DNA from: Morchella semilibera
Taxonomy: Eukaryota > Ascomycota > Pezizomycetes > Pezizales > Morchellaceae
DNA: 64,000 bases
Assembly (NCBI GenBank): GCA_009192285.1
Contig: WBVU01000003.1
Coordinates: 4,805,973 to 4,869,972, forward strand
Direction of reading: 5' to 3'
This document shows positions 45,512 to 60,080 of the stretch, in pieces; positions within the stretch are counted from its first letter, which is position 1, and each line of letters begins with the position of its first letter. The notes below the pieces were generated by a model. The model was not told where the DNA came from. It saw only the letters and a list, made by a program, of their open reading frames with translations, and made no database searches. Made by a program: the position numbers and the translations under genes.

Positions 45512-47174
45512 CCCACCAAAAGTTCTTATTCGCTGTTTCCATAGTACAGGTGATAGAGGTAGGTTCCTGCTAATGGTTGAAAGGGGGAGGTATCGAATCT
45601 TGGTGATATCGTTTTTGAAAATTATCATTACTGTTAATTTAAGAGGTTTCCAAGAAACGATATAGTTTAGTTTCGAAACCTCATTTCGTTACGATTCTGA
45701 AATTTGGAAATTTAATTGTATCGTTTCTCCAACACTTAATCTAGTGTTTAATAGATACTTTGTCTGTAAAACCCACAAATCTAGAGCCACAGTGATTTTT
45801 CTTGTAAGAATGCATCAGGCTTTTTAAGTGAATAAATATCTCTCAAACATATTTTTTCAATGAAACTTTTATGGGCACTATCAAGTCCCCTAATTCTACA
45901 AACATTTCAGATTTAGTGAAACGTTAATCTGGTAGCGATGTTAAAAAAAATATTAGATTAAATTTTAAAAAAGGCTAATATGTCGATTATGCAAGCATTT
46001 TATCTGGCTGATTGGAATATCCATTCCGGCGTTAAAGTACTTAAATGCTTGTGTTTTGAAGTGGGATCCACCCATTAAAAATCTGGTACTGAATATTTTA
46101 AGTGGTTGTGGAGATAGCTTTGGTAACAGAAATCCCCATACAAATTTGTGTGGGGTTGACCTCTACATCTAGGCCATCTTTGCCGGAGCACACTTCTTTG
46201 GGGCGCAAAATGCGTCTGGAGAGCCACCCTCCTATTGTCAAGATCACATATGTCTTCCACTATATTCAAGGCCTGTCGCGGTCTATGGCTCACAATACAA
46301 AATCAGTCACTGGCTAAGAACGGCTGTCGGACTCGTCGCGCAAAATTGTTCAAAGTAGGGATGGTGTAAAACTATTACTACGCCGGTCCTTCAGCAAGTT
46401 GTGAATCGCGGGAACGGATGGAGGCATAACTTCGAATACCCTTACTATACCGATTTTAAGGTCGTTCCTGTGGGTTTGCCGGATCCCTCAAAGATAGACT
46501 TGTAAATAGTCTAAATCATAAATTTCAATGCTTTCTAATCAACCTAGATAACTATTCGCTTGACTCTGAGTTTCTAGACCAGGCCTCATATTGATCCCTC
46601 AAAATTCGGTGGTCTACTAGAGCACCAAGAACTTTACTTAGGGCCCGTTTGGCAACTAGTCAAAATGGATCAAACTCTCAACCCACCAACCGGCTTTATC
46701 TATTGGCATGTATACAACTGTTATTCAATGCGCTCTTCCCAGAATTTACTTTATCCCATTCAACTATTTCCCTCCTTATCGGATAGTCTAGAGTAATCCA
46801 GAACCTTATGGTAATATTTGTGGACGAACCACTAAAGGTCTGGAATGAGCTACAGGGGCTGAGAGAGAAGGGGAAAGGAGGAGAGAAAGAGGCGAGAATA
46901 TGACTTCATAAATGACTCTTGCAGCGTTTAGCTTGTTCATGTTTCTCATTCGCCTCTAGCAACTATTCATGGATACATGAGGCTTCAGGCAGGCTTCAGG
47001 CATAAAGAGATATCCAAAATCAATCTAATGATCAGTGGCTGTCCTGACTCTAAACCTTTGGCCCGTACCTTTGTTAAGACTTGGTAGACATCCATGCAGT
47101 AATGCTAGTTATACAATAACCTATAAAATGCCAATACCTGATATTTCCTTGAATGTCGATTACACGCCAACTAA
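45512..47174. other. Intergenic, no gene recognised
   Basis: AT-rich flank of transposon island 2 up to the 3' end of the STRAP-like gene. No recognisable coding or repeat structure. Confidence 0.45.
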
Positions 47175-48408
47175 TCATTTCCATAGACCGTATGGCTGGT
47201 TTGTGTATTTCCACTGCAGGGGAAATTAGCAGAAGACTCACTCTCCCATTTAGGATTGTTTGCTTACCAATTTGATAGTTCCATCTTCAGAGCCTGTAGC
47301 ATATAGTTTTCCGTCTGGGGAAAATCCAACGCTCCAGACGCTTCCATGATGCCCCTTATAAACCTCTAATTCTGCCTGAGTATCGTAATCATACACTCTA
47401 ACCCAAGTATCTTGGCTTGTCCCTGCTATCATTTTTCGACTCTGTTGATGCAAAGCCACACATGAGAGCTCATACTCTGTTGTAATGCTCTTGATAAGCG
47501 ACATGCTCTGTGCGTCAAAGAAATATGCCGACTTTCCAGCCGTTGCGCTGATAAGGGTTCTCTCCGGGCTCAGTTCACAAGAGGTGACAACCTCGCCCAT
47601 GTCAAATTGTGATACTAGCTCTCGAGATCGAATATCCCACCAACGCAGTTTTTTGTCATCAGATCCTGAGACAATTGTATTTTTGTCGGACCAAACGAGG
47701 GACTTGATAGTCCCAGTATGTACGTTTACCCCAATCTCCGTAGGAGTATCTGAACGGGCCAAGTCATAAACTCGAAGTTTTTTTTCCGGGCCACCGGTTG
47801 CTATATGAGTAGGGTTCGGGGCGAAAGTAACAGTACGGACAATATGATTATGCACTAGGGTTTGGAGACACTCTCCCGTGAAGGTATCCCAAACCTTTCT
47901 GTCCAACAATCAAAACTTGAATGATACAATATAATGGGTTGATTGAAGCTTACGCTGAGAAATCTGCCGAAGCAGTCGCTGCAAGATTTGCATCGTTTGA
48001 CAGCCGTGCCTGCCATACTGCACCCTTGTGCCCGAGAAAAGTCCCGATCCTACAAAATAATCCAAATTGAGCTTAATTCGACCTAACAGATGGAGTCCAC
48101 CCACCAATCACCCGTAATGCCATCCCGAATCATTGGGTTTCCATCTGGAGTGTATTTGTTAGCCATTTGCCTACGGAACTGCCGTCGCTCCTAGGAGAAA
48201 GGAAAAAGGCAGAAAGCGAACCTTTACAGGCAGATATCAGGTAATATTCATCATCTGGTAACATATCAGAGAACGACAGATGTGTTACTGGGCGAGAGTG
48301 GCCATGACATGTCAGAGGGACGACACGGGGGGTATCTACGGTGCAAGATTAGACAACTCTCCACAAAACTCTAGAGGGACCAAAACTAACGAATTGAGCC
48401 CGCGCCAT
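47175..48408 (-). CDS. STRAP-like WD40 repeat protein
   Basis: Six exons: 48408-48387, 48335-48222, 48144-48105, 48049-47954, 47898-47268 and 47213-47175, phases consistent, 313 residues. The first exon (MARAQFV) is the least certain because its donor would be GTTTTG. The start of the WD40 domain, PLTCHGHSRPVTHLSF, then ISACKDGNPMIRDGITGDW, IGTFLGHKGAVW and FSAKVWDTFTGE match the STRAP (serine-threonine kinase receptor-associated protein) family. So does the C-terminal YGLWK. About seven WD repeats form one propeller. In animals STRAP works with SMN/Gemin proteins and Unr and in TGF-beta signalling; the fungal role is unclear. It is divergent from the WD40 gene DOA1. Confidence 0.88.
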
Positions 48409-49048
48409 TTGTGCTCTGGCCATTATTAGGGAGGTTGATTGTTGGCGATCCAGAGTTCATTCTAACTGTTTCAGTTCACCCTGGGGTTGCCTCTAGGGAT
48501 AGCTAGCGATCGAGATAAAGGAGGGTCTAATGTGTGGAGACCGCAAAAAGTCACAAGATTTAGTAGGCTAGAGCAGAGCTCACAAAATATACAAAATTAC
48601 AGGTGAGATGTACTATGGAGGATGGGTGTAAGCTCGCAGGTAAGAGGCGGAAAGGTGGTAGATTGATTTGGTCGTAAAATCGTTAAACGTGGCGTCGAGA
48701 ACTCGGGCTTAACTTGAACTGTATGTTCCCGGGCTCTGGACAGGCGGGGGTTAACGGAATGGCAAGTGAAGGGGTTGAAGGAAGGTGAGGTACCTGGCTA
48801 AGCGGTGAACACTGAACCCTGAGTGTGGGAGAGGTTGAGCGGGGATACCTGTACAGGGACAGAAGAACCATCAGACATTTGAGCCTCAAACGGGAGGTTT
48901 TAGGCTTAGTCACCCAGAGAGCTAAGGCAAGCTGCCCCGCCAAGTGATGACGATCCAGGCTGCCCCTCTGACGCCTAGGCAACTCCGCTATCTCCACCTT
49001 TCTTCCAGCCTTTGTAATATTCCAGCTTTCTCGTATAATATCTTAAGA
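48409..49048. promoter_or_regulatory. Shared upstream region of the STRAP-like gene and DOA1
   Basis: 640 bp between divergent start codons of two WD40 genes. A short minus ORF here (48683-48997) has no support. Confidence 0.5.
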
Positions 49049-52021
49049 ATGTACAAGCTTTCTGCGCAACTCCGAGGCCACGAGGATGATGTAAGTAGCT
49101 TTCATCTCTTATCTTAGAGCTCCCCACAGCCCCTCCTTGGCTTCCCCGAATTTTAGAACACCAAGGTTAATTATAATGATACTTATAGGTCCGTGGTGTC
49201 GCCTTCCCATCCCCAAACCTCGTTGCTTCGGTCTCTCGGGATGCAACAGTTCGATTATGGAAACGGAAAGACGCTCAACCCGCAACCTTTGATGGCCATA
49301 TCAACTCTACTGGGCAGGCTTTTGTCAACAGCATAACATTCATCCCTCCTAGTAAAGAATGGCCCAATGGTCCGTAAAATCCCTTCGTATATAGCTTCAC
49401 TTAAGGAGAAGGTGCTAAATAGGTTCCTCACAGGCCTGATTGTTAGCGGTGGTCAGGATACAATCATTGAAGCCCGAGAACCACTAGCTGGGACACAGGA
49501 TTCGGATGTGTCGCCTAAATACATGCTATTAGGGCATAGCCAGAACGTTTGCTCATTAGATAACTACGGGGACATCATTGTCTCGGGGTCTTGGGATAGG
49601 TATATTCCCTGTCTCTCCCGATCTGTCTGCTTTGAACTTTTAGTAAATGATGTAGCACTGCTCGAGTTTGGCGAAACGGCGAAACACAATACCTTTTGGA
49701 AGGCCATGGGGCAGCTGTATGGGCAGTTCTTGCGCTTTCGGAAACAGATGTCATTACTGGGTCCGCGGACAAAACGATACGACTCTGGAGAAACGGCAAA
49801 CAAGTTAAGGTATTGGGCGAGCATACGGATGTCGTCCGAGGGCTGTGCAGACTTCCAAACGGAGGCTTTGCTAGTTGCTCTAATGACGGGTAAGCATCCC
49901 GAAAGGGGGGGGGGGGAGGAAAAGGGAAAAAACAACGGAAGTCTTTTGAATACGCATACTAAAATTAATCAGGACGATTCGTCTTTGGACCCCGGAAGGA
50001 TATCAACTGCAGGAGCTTCATGGGCACACATCCTTCATCTACTCAGTCACTGCTTTGCCAACTGGGGAGATTGTCTCCTCTGGAGAGGATAGAACAGTTA
50101 GAATCTGGAAAGGTAAATCTAAGGATCAAGTTTTATTTAGAATATTTCTATCTTGAGCCTCTTCTAAACTTGTGGGTGGCAGACGGTAATTGCATCCAAA
50201 CCATAACCCACCCTGCTATCAGCGTTTGGTCTGTTGCTGCGTGTGCCGAGACTGGTGATATTGTTAGCGGAGCGAGTGACCGGGTTGTGCGAGTCTTTTC
50301 ACGAGATCAAGCTAGGTGGGCTGATGAGGATGGCTTAAAAGTATGACACCAAACCGGGCTCCACCATTTCATTTACATGCGCTGCCACTGGAGCCTTTTT
50401 ATTAAGTTTAATTTAGGAGTTTGATAGTACCGTTGCGGCTTCGAGTATTCCTGCGTTAGCCTCTATATATCCTACAATCTTTTATATAGGACTGATCTTT
50501 TTAACTTTTTCTGTAGTACCCAAATTGGCGACGTGGACAAGCAAAAGTTACCAGGCGTAGAAGCCCTTCAGCAGCCAGGGAAAAAAGATGGACAGGTATG
50601 TTTATATTTCAATGTCAATCTATGCCCCATAGGAATTATTGTTAACAATTTGTAGGCCATCATGATACTTAATGGGGGGAAAGTGGAAGCTCATACCTGG
50701 TCTAGTCAGACCAACTCCTGGGAAAACGTTGGAACAGTTGTCGATGCTGTAGGGTCTAGTCGTAAACAGTTATACAAGGGCAAAGAATATGATTTTGTCT
50801 TCGACGTCGACTTCCAGGAGGGTGCACCACCACTTAAGCTTCCGTACAACGCGTCCGACAACCCGTTCGATGCAGCCCGAAAATTCCTGGAAGATAATGA
50901 ACTTCCAATGACTTACTTGGACACTGTAGGAAATTTTATTGTGACTAATGCAAAGGGAGTCGAGCTCGGTGGGGGCCAAAATAGAGGTGGCCCAGATCCT
51001 TGGGGCACGGAGAATCGGTATCGGCCAGGGGAGACATCTTCTCCCGCCCCACGCCCGCAGCCAACCAAGCAAAAGTTCATACCACAGACAACATACCTTA
51101 CTATTGTTGCTGCAAACTTGGCAACTATCCAAAAGAAAGTCCATGAAATTAACCAAGACCTCATTGCAAAGGGCGAGAAAGAAATTGCCTTGAACCCTGA
51201 AGAGGTTTCTGTTCTTGCCAAGCTTATTGAATTTCTTCAAACGTCTGCTTTACTTAACAAGCCAGCAGTAAAGTCACTTGCTGCTGTTGAAGCAAGTTTA
51301 GATCTGCTTACCAAGATCATTAAGCGCTGGACACCGCAGAACCAGCTCCCAGGGCTTGACTTATTGAGGTTGTTTGCGGCAGCAAGTCCTCATGTAGCAA
51401 CATACCAATTCAATGGCCAAAAAATAGGAGAAATACTCGAGAGTTCTGGTGGTTTTGGAAACGGTCTGGTTAACAATGCTATGTTAGCAACCAGAACCTA
51501 TGTAAACCTTTTTCAGACCGTAGAAGGTAGAGAGTATATGAACACGCGTTTTGAGCGGGTATGTAACCCGCATGTTCTTTCTATCCTTAACAGATTTTTA
51601 ACTTAATCGAAGACTATCGAATTGGTTGAGAGCTCATCCGAGGGCACTACAAACCGAAACTTCAAGCAAGCTAAATCGACACTTTTCCTCAAGTAAGGTC
51701 TACCTATTCCCAGAAACTTTATAACATAACAATTCTAATAACAGACGGCATAGCTACGCGGTTTTCTTTCGCTCCACAAACTCACTTGACCGGTCTATTG
51801 AACTTCTTAAACCCCTGACCACCATCATTGGCACTGAAGCAGATTCTGAAGCTACGTTTAGGGCACTAGTAGCATTGGGGACATTATTGACACTTGAAGA
51901 CGAGGTCAAAGAGGCTGCTCTTGGGATCTACGAGATACGCCGACTAGTTTCAAAGGTTGAAAACAGGCTCCCGGAGCAAAGGATCAAGGACGTTGTAGCA
52001 GAAATTAAGGCTTTACTCTAA
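49049..52021 (+). CDS. DOA1: Doa1/Ufd3/Lub1 (PLAA family) ubiquitin-binding Cdc48 cofactor, apparent frameshift
   Basis: Eleven exons: 49049-49090, 49189-49369, 49434-49599, 49656-49889, 49973-50112, 50183-50340, 50417-50454, 50517-50595, 50656-51558, 51594-51692, 51745-52021. About 771 residues if the frameshift is set aside. Seven WD40 repeats come first (LRGHEDDVRGVAF, LEGHGAAVWAVLAL, LGEHTDVVRGLC, LHGHTSFIYSV). A PFU domain follows at ~360-450 (GKEYDFVFDVDFQEG ... NPFDAARKFL), then a PUL domain from ~500 (TTYLTIVAANLATI). All splice phases fit except exon 10, which has 99 nt where 98 are needed: GG at 51624-51625 gives a stop (TGA 51627-51629) unless one base is extra. If real, the last ~115 residues of PUL, which binds Cdc48, would be lost. 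Doa1 acts in ubiquitin recycling and vacuolar sorting. Confidence 0.93.
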
Positions 52022-54353
52022 ATGGAATGGCAGTGGTAGATAGTAGTAAAGTAATAGCAGCTATTTGCATAGACATGGGTACTTGAAGTATTTCCTGTTA
52101 TAATAACACGGTTCACCGAGTGATTTGAGTGAACTAACCATACAAATCTCCCAACGATAGTGAGCCGTCATGCGTCCGACTTGCTACGGGTTTCATGTGA
52201 ATTAATATGTCAGTGATACTGCTGGCATGCTTTTCTTTTCTTTTCTCTACGTTTGAGATTATCCTTGAAACCTATTTTTTTTTTTTTTCACACTGTTGTC
52301 GTGGTAACGTCCAGGCTTTTATTATTTCTTATTGCTATATACGTAGTTACATGTTTGTGAGGGCATGGCGTTATTGGGCCAAGGAACATAATGCATAGGG
52401 TGCAGCACCTCCTCTTTTTTTTTTGCGTGTAGGTAGATGTCAACCAATAGCTCTAAAGTCGCGCTCAGATGGGCTTTGGAACTCAAAAGTGGAGCTCTAG
52501 ATGTATTGGGGCCAACCATTTCTCCTGAGTCGCACTTTAGGAGTATGTAGGCTTGTGTCATCAAATATCACTCGGGTGATTCGTTACTTAGAACCAAGCC
52601 CTCGTCGAGTGATAACTGGTCTCCACTTTCTTGGTAGAGTATATCGCAAATAAAGAAAATAAAGAGAGTCGTGAGGGTAAGATAGCATGATTTCTAGATC
52701 AATAATTTCTGACATGGTGCGCTGTGTTCGAAGGCTCACCTGCAGTGCGTCCTCAAGCCGGATGAAGAAATTACAAGTGACTCAAGCGAGATGCCATTGA
52801 CTACATGACATGTAAGTGTGTTGGTTGGAGGAGCCAAACGAAGCCGCTATTCAAAACTATGCCAATTATCAGGTGCCCGTACTTCTAATTAATAGGTTGA
52901 GGTTACTAATGTGGCTATAGTACGTACGTCATCTAGAAAATTAGACCTTTTTTTCCTCGCTAAATAAAAGTCCCTGTATTGAGTGAAGATTCTCCCTCTT
53001 AAGACCAACGTTATATATATACGTTATCACTAGGAACAAGTTTACCGAAATTTACCTTATCAAGGAGCCATCTACAACATCACCTGATGTCAAGTGCTGC
53101 GATGGCTTGACCTGGTTGTGTTCAAAAGATCCTAGAAGGCCCGAGATTTCCCCGAATTTAATTTGAGCACTGAAGGGAGGGGGTGGAGGGTAAAGGAATA
53201 TACTCTATATACAAGCTGGGCATCGTGAGCGATGTGGATGCACCGTCATCCCCCGTAAAATACTAATGCCACGTTTTTATGCAGAATGACTTCAGACCCT
53301 GGTTACATCCTATCCCTCGCTGTAGCTTCTCCGCACTGTTTGGAAACTTTGTTCTTTGTTATGATGCATATGCCCAGTGTACTGGCAAGGGGTGAAGTAT
53401 GGACATGAGTAGATGGAGTAAATACATGTACATGTAGATATATATTTTAATTGCACAAAATACAGTAAACGTCGATCAAGGTATCCGCCGATCCCGGTTA
53501 GCAACTTCAAAGACACCCGACCAAAACGAGTGCGGACTGAACACCGACCTTGATTTTATGCAAGATACTAGGGTATGCGACCAACTATGTATTCATTCAG
53601 AAGAACCGATACCCGCTGATTGTGCAACTCTCCTTGGTAGTCCCGGCTTTTCTGAATATTCGGGTGAGATGGGGTATCAGTGGTTATCTGTAGGCGTCTT
53701 AATATCAATACATGTCAACTTTAGTTACATGTACTTACCTATCAGCATTATCAACCGTGGATCCCCTCCACTGTTGTACATACTTTACCCCACGTTTTTT
53801 CAGTATTGCGCACGATGACAACCTGATGTGGCAATCCCTTACAACGCTCACCCGAGGTTAACATACTTCTTTCGGGGGTGAAATAAAGCGAATCCTGTGT
53901 TAATACAGTACATATACATATAGGTTTATTATAAAAGGTAGTCCCCCTTCTACGTACCTACATACATATACGTATTCATAAAACCATAGCCCTCAAAGGT
54001 AGGAAGACTGATCTGTTATCTCCCATTTACGAATCCATATCTAAAAACATCCTCTTCAATATATTTCCTTCTAAGAAATATATCCCTCTCCAACATCACT
54101 AGACCCTTTCACCAAAGCATACGCTTTGCCCTTTTCACTAGTTTTTCTGTGCTCGACATAACTAATACTTTTTTGTCAGGTTTAAACAATCGTATACGTT
54201 TCCCGGTCAATTTCATTACTACCGTATTCAATTATCACTTGATCTCGGTCCCACGCTTTTGAATAGTTTCATTAGTATATCTGTCCATCACTTTAGGTAA
54301 ATTCTTGACCTACTAATAACGCTAGGGTTATCAGTTTCATAGAACTCTCTAAA
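52022..54353. other. Intergenic, no gene recognised
   Basis: 2.3 kb between DOA1 and MIOX. TACATGTA-type words occur near 53430 and 53728. At 53464-53560 there is a weak inverted pair around CGATCAAGG / CCTTGATTT with a TACAGTA left end, possibly an old pogo-like MITE. Nothing else is recognised. Confidence 0.4.
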
Positions 54354-55416
54354 ATGGCACCTGGTGTTTTTCAACAACTCGCTATTTACAATGGTCGCGA
54401 TGGGCATCAACTTGAGGACACATCTGACGCTATTGATAATGTCAATGTTCTCAAAGCGGCTTTGAAGGACAGAAACATCAGCTTCGACGATGCGTCTGAG
54501 TTCGATTCCGAAAAAGATAAAACACAATTTCGGCAGTATCTTGATGCCAGTGAACGTGTCAAGAATTTCTACCGCGAGCAGCATGAAAAGCAAACAGTTG
54601 CCTATAATCTCAGGGCTAGGATAAATTTTAAAACAAAGAAGAGGGCCAGGATGAGCATTTGGGAAGCAATGGAGAAACTAAACACTTTAATCGACGAGAG
54701 CGATCCCGACACCAACCTTACTCAGATAGAGCACCTACTCCAGACTGCCGAGGCTATTCGCAGGGATGGAAAGCCCCGTTGGATGCAAGTCACTGGCTTA
54801 ATTCATGATTTAGGAAAGCTACTGTTCTTTTTTGATGCCGAGGGCCAATGGGATGTTGTTGGAGATACTTTCCCGGGTGAGTACTCCTTCATTCAATGCG
54901 GTAGAGTGGTAACTTATAAGTTTTTTTCTTTCTTTCGTGACAGTGGGGTGTGCCTTTGATAAGCGAATAATTCTACCAGAGACTTTTGTGAATAACCCCG
55001 ATTACAATCACCCCGTATACAGCACAGAACTTGGCATCTATCACGAGGGTTGCGGTCTAGACAACGTCATGCTTTCATGGGGACATGATGAGTATCTTTA
55101 CCACGTTGTTAAACACCAATCCAGAATTCCAGATGAGGGTCTTGCGATGATTAGGTTTCACTCATTTTACCCTTGGCATAAGGAGGGTGCCTATCACAAA
55201 CTTATGAACGACCACGACCGAAAAATGTTGAAGGCTGTCCAAGCTTTCAACCCTTATGATTTATACTCAAAGAGTGACGACACACCAACCGTGGAAGAGC
55301 TTAAGGTATAGATACACCTCCACACTACCTGGAATCTCCGATTTTAACACCTTATCTAGCCATACTACCTGGGGCTTATTGATGAATTTTTCCCTGAGAG
55401 AGTCATTGACTGGTGA
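54354..55416 (+). CDS. MIOX: myo-Inositol oxygenase
   Basis: Three exons: 54354-54876, 54944-55305, 55360-55416, consistent phases, 313 residues. This is close to the usual ~290-310 length. The enzyme cleaves myo-inositol with O2 to D-glucuronate in the cytosol using a di-iron centre. Visible ligand motifs: the HD pair in [23 protein letters not shown] (His and Asp plus substrate contacts), [10 protein letters not shown] and the late LMNDHD. The C-terminus [21 protein letters not shown] is the family's conserved end. The start MAPGVFQQL is preceded by an A-rich AAAATGG context. No pathway neighbours are seen, so it stands alone. Confidence 0.95.
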
Positions 55417-56449
55417 TTCTCATTAGCAAAAGCAAACCCTCAGAAAAGAGTCTAACAAACCACACGGCCTCTTTCATTTATTGTTCTATATATCCTTTGG
55501 GGGGTTTTCTATTTACACACCGCCGTTCTCTATCGATCCTTAGTCATGGTTTCTTGTGTATTCAGCAATACTACTTCATTCGCTCTCCTTTGTAGGCCGC
55601 GTGGAGCACTCATCATCACATGGTGGAGTTCTAGAATTCCTAACTTACCCAACCCTTCTGGAGCGCTGAGGCGGGGTGTCTGACATTGGAATTCTCAACT
55701 TGCACCGTTTTTGGTTCAATAAGACTAAGGTAGAACGCAGATTTCTATCATTCATAGCCCGAGTGACAGTTTATGATGGTAAAATGAGATCTAGACTCTC
55801 ATGTATGACACTTTCATGTGAGAATGGTTAAGATCGAGATGTGCTTTCATCATATGTGATTCATTATCTACAGCGGTTTGGCCAATCCCTGTTCTTAAGG
55901 TTTTGGGAGCTCTTGGCGGGATTTTCACACAAAACTGTCGCCAAGAACTAAATATTTAGATTTAGAGGCTGTTACGCTCAACATAATCAACTGGTATAGA
56001 GAGTAATTCCGGCGAGTCCCGGAATATCACGTGTAGCAGGTCCACCAAGTCAGCAATTATGACAAAAACTTATGGTCCTAACGGTCTTAACCATCTACGC
56101 TTCCCTGAAGTTAATACAGCGCATATCAAGTTATCCTCCGTGGGTACATGTATTTACACAGAAAAGTCCGCCAGCTATACAACACACTACAGCGGCTGAA
56201 ACTCAGCACCGTATTCCTCAAAAATAACACCATACTGGATGAACTCTGTCGTCTGAGTAATCTGACCTCCTGCAGGTACTTCCCCCGCCTAGAAACTTAA
56301 TAGCAGAAGATGAGGGTGGAACAAAAGTTAAGTCACAATGATATACATAGGTAAGAATTACCCAAACCAACGCTAGCTATTTACACACATTTATCTCATG
56401 TCGAGTGTTGAGTCCGGTAAAAATAAATTTAAACGCCCGCGCCGCTCTG
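55417..56449. other. Intergenic between MIOX and the PKA gene
   Basis: 1.0 kb between convergent genes. The block CGCCAAGAACTAAATATT near 55935 is shared with about 16693, and a TTGGCG / CGCCAA pair flanks it, hinting at a small repeat related to the pogo-type MITE family. Confidence 0.4.
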
Positions 56450-58267
<1,818 letters not shown>

Positions 58268-60080
58268 GTTTCGGTGGAAATAGAGAGTATAGTATGTGAT
58301 CAAACGATGGTTAAGCAGCTGCAAGAGATATGTTGTAAGCTCCTCAAGGAGCATTAACCAGAAAACCGGTTTGCAGAAGTTAAGTTATCCAAGCGTGGCT
58401 CGATCTCCCACAAGATAGTGGCCACACGGCGTCGCAGATGCGGGCCTTTATTGTCTGAGCTCTAGGCGCTGTTCGCTGCGTTGTGGACTGAATGATCGCC
58501 TACTTTTTTCCCAAACTTCGCGTCACAAGGAGGAGTCAGGGAGGGGCAGAAGGCAGAGGGGACTGGGGGTCCAATACTGTAATACAGACAGCCATATTAT
58601 GTGCGGCCCACGGTTCGGCACCGCAGATCGAGATAATAAACAGCGGACCTGTCCAAATGACAGAGCGGACGTACGGGTTGGAAAAAAAAAACACCCGTGT
58701 GAGCAGTACAACAAGAAGGCCACCTTCTTTTTTATACAAGCAACTTTTTTTGCTGTTATCCAACGCTGGTAGCGGAGAGAAGCCCGACAGTAGCTATCAG
58801 AGAATACGATACCAACATAAATTCCTTACAAGGCTCTGAGTGAACTACACCGGGTGCTAGGGTAAAATTAGGTATTGTCCAATTAATGGCGCTGGAACTA
58901 CAGTACCGTATTCAACCCCACCAGGCTTGAGACCCTACAGAATCACAATCACTAGCTAAATCCAAGTGTTAAAGTCACACCCCCAAAACAAACCTATCAT
59001 GGTAATGATGGTTGTTGGTGGGATCATGAAAACGGTGGGTCGATGGTTGCTCTCACGCGCAAGAGACAACTTTACTTAACTTCACTGTAAGTATAGTAGG
59101 TACATGTACTCGCATATCAAGTATGTATTTGCGCAACCAGAAAAACACACAGAATCTCGAGAGCTTTCCTATCTCCCCTGAAATTGTGCATCTTTTATCT
59201 AGACACCTGAAAGACTCTACAGGCCACTTTTAGGTCATACCCATAAAGAACGAGGCGAAGGGTCCTTTCATTGCTTTCCTCTATACATTTACTATCTCAA
59301 TTAGGCCAGGAATTTGAAGCGGCCGTTGCAGTTTTGGTATAGCTATGGGGCTTTTTATGAGTTGTTTAATAAGATTCTAGCGTTTCTACGGACATCTAAA
59401 ACAGATTAACAATAGTAGGACCTATATACATAGTACTTAAGTACATGTACTTCATACTTTCCGATCTCCAGGCACGGGTGTGCGAATTAAATTATGGGTT
59501 CATCCTCACTTTCTCTGGTAAATACATGTATCTAAACTGTACCCCGAAGCCGGTATGCCCTAGACCACGGACCAGTCCCCAAGCTACAGGTACGGACCCT
59601 GGGCTCAGAAACATACATAAACATAGGCCGGGTAACAGAGAATCTCCGGACAACGGTCCCCACCACCACCACGACACCCAACACTCTATCCGGCTGTCCA
59701 TCCCCTAACTTGACCTCCAGTGTCTATCTACCTCACTTAACGCCCAAACTCCTACCTTTACCACCACCGCCGCTACAACCTACACCCCCACTCTCCCCTA
59801 CCCCCCTCCTCAGAAAAGCTGCATGTCGTTACAGCATCTGAAATTGTACTCCCGTTTGTACTCACCATCTCATAATTCTTCTCTGGAAAACCCAAAACAT
59901 ACTTTCTATCTTGCTCTAGACTGGCTGGTTATTTGGCTAGTTAAATATTGATCCCTTTTTTTTTTTTTTTTTTTTTCCTACCTATCCACTCTCACAAATA
60001 ACATATTTCTGGTGTACATATGCTCAGATAGCTAACCAATTATTATGATCTTGTTGCACAGATAAGCTTTCCCGGTAATC
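58268..60080. promoter_or_regulatory. Upstream region shared by the PKA and ROM2 genes
   Basis: 1.8 kb between divergent genes. The ROM2 side has a T tract of more than 20 bases (about 59949-59975) and pyrimidine-rich leader sequence. GTACATGTAC-type palindromes occur at about 59103, 59441 and 59524. A TTGCACAG just before 60063 could be the end of a 5' UTR intron. Confidence 0.5.
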
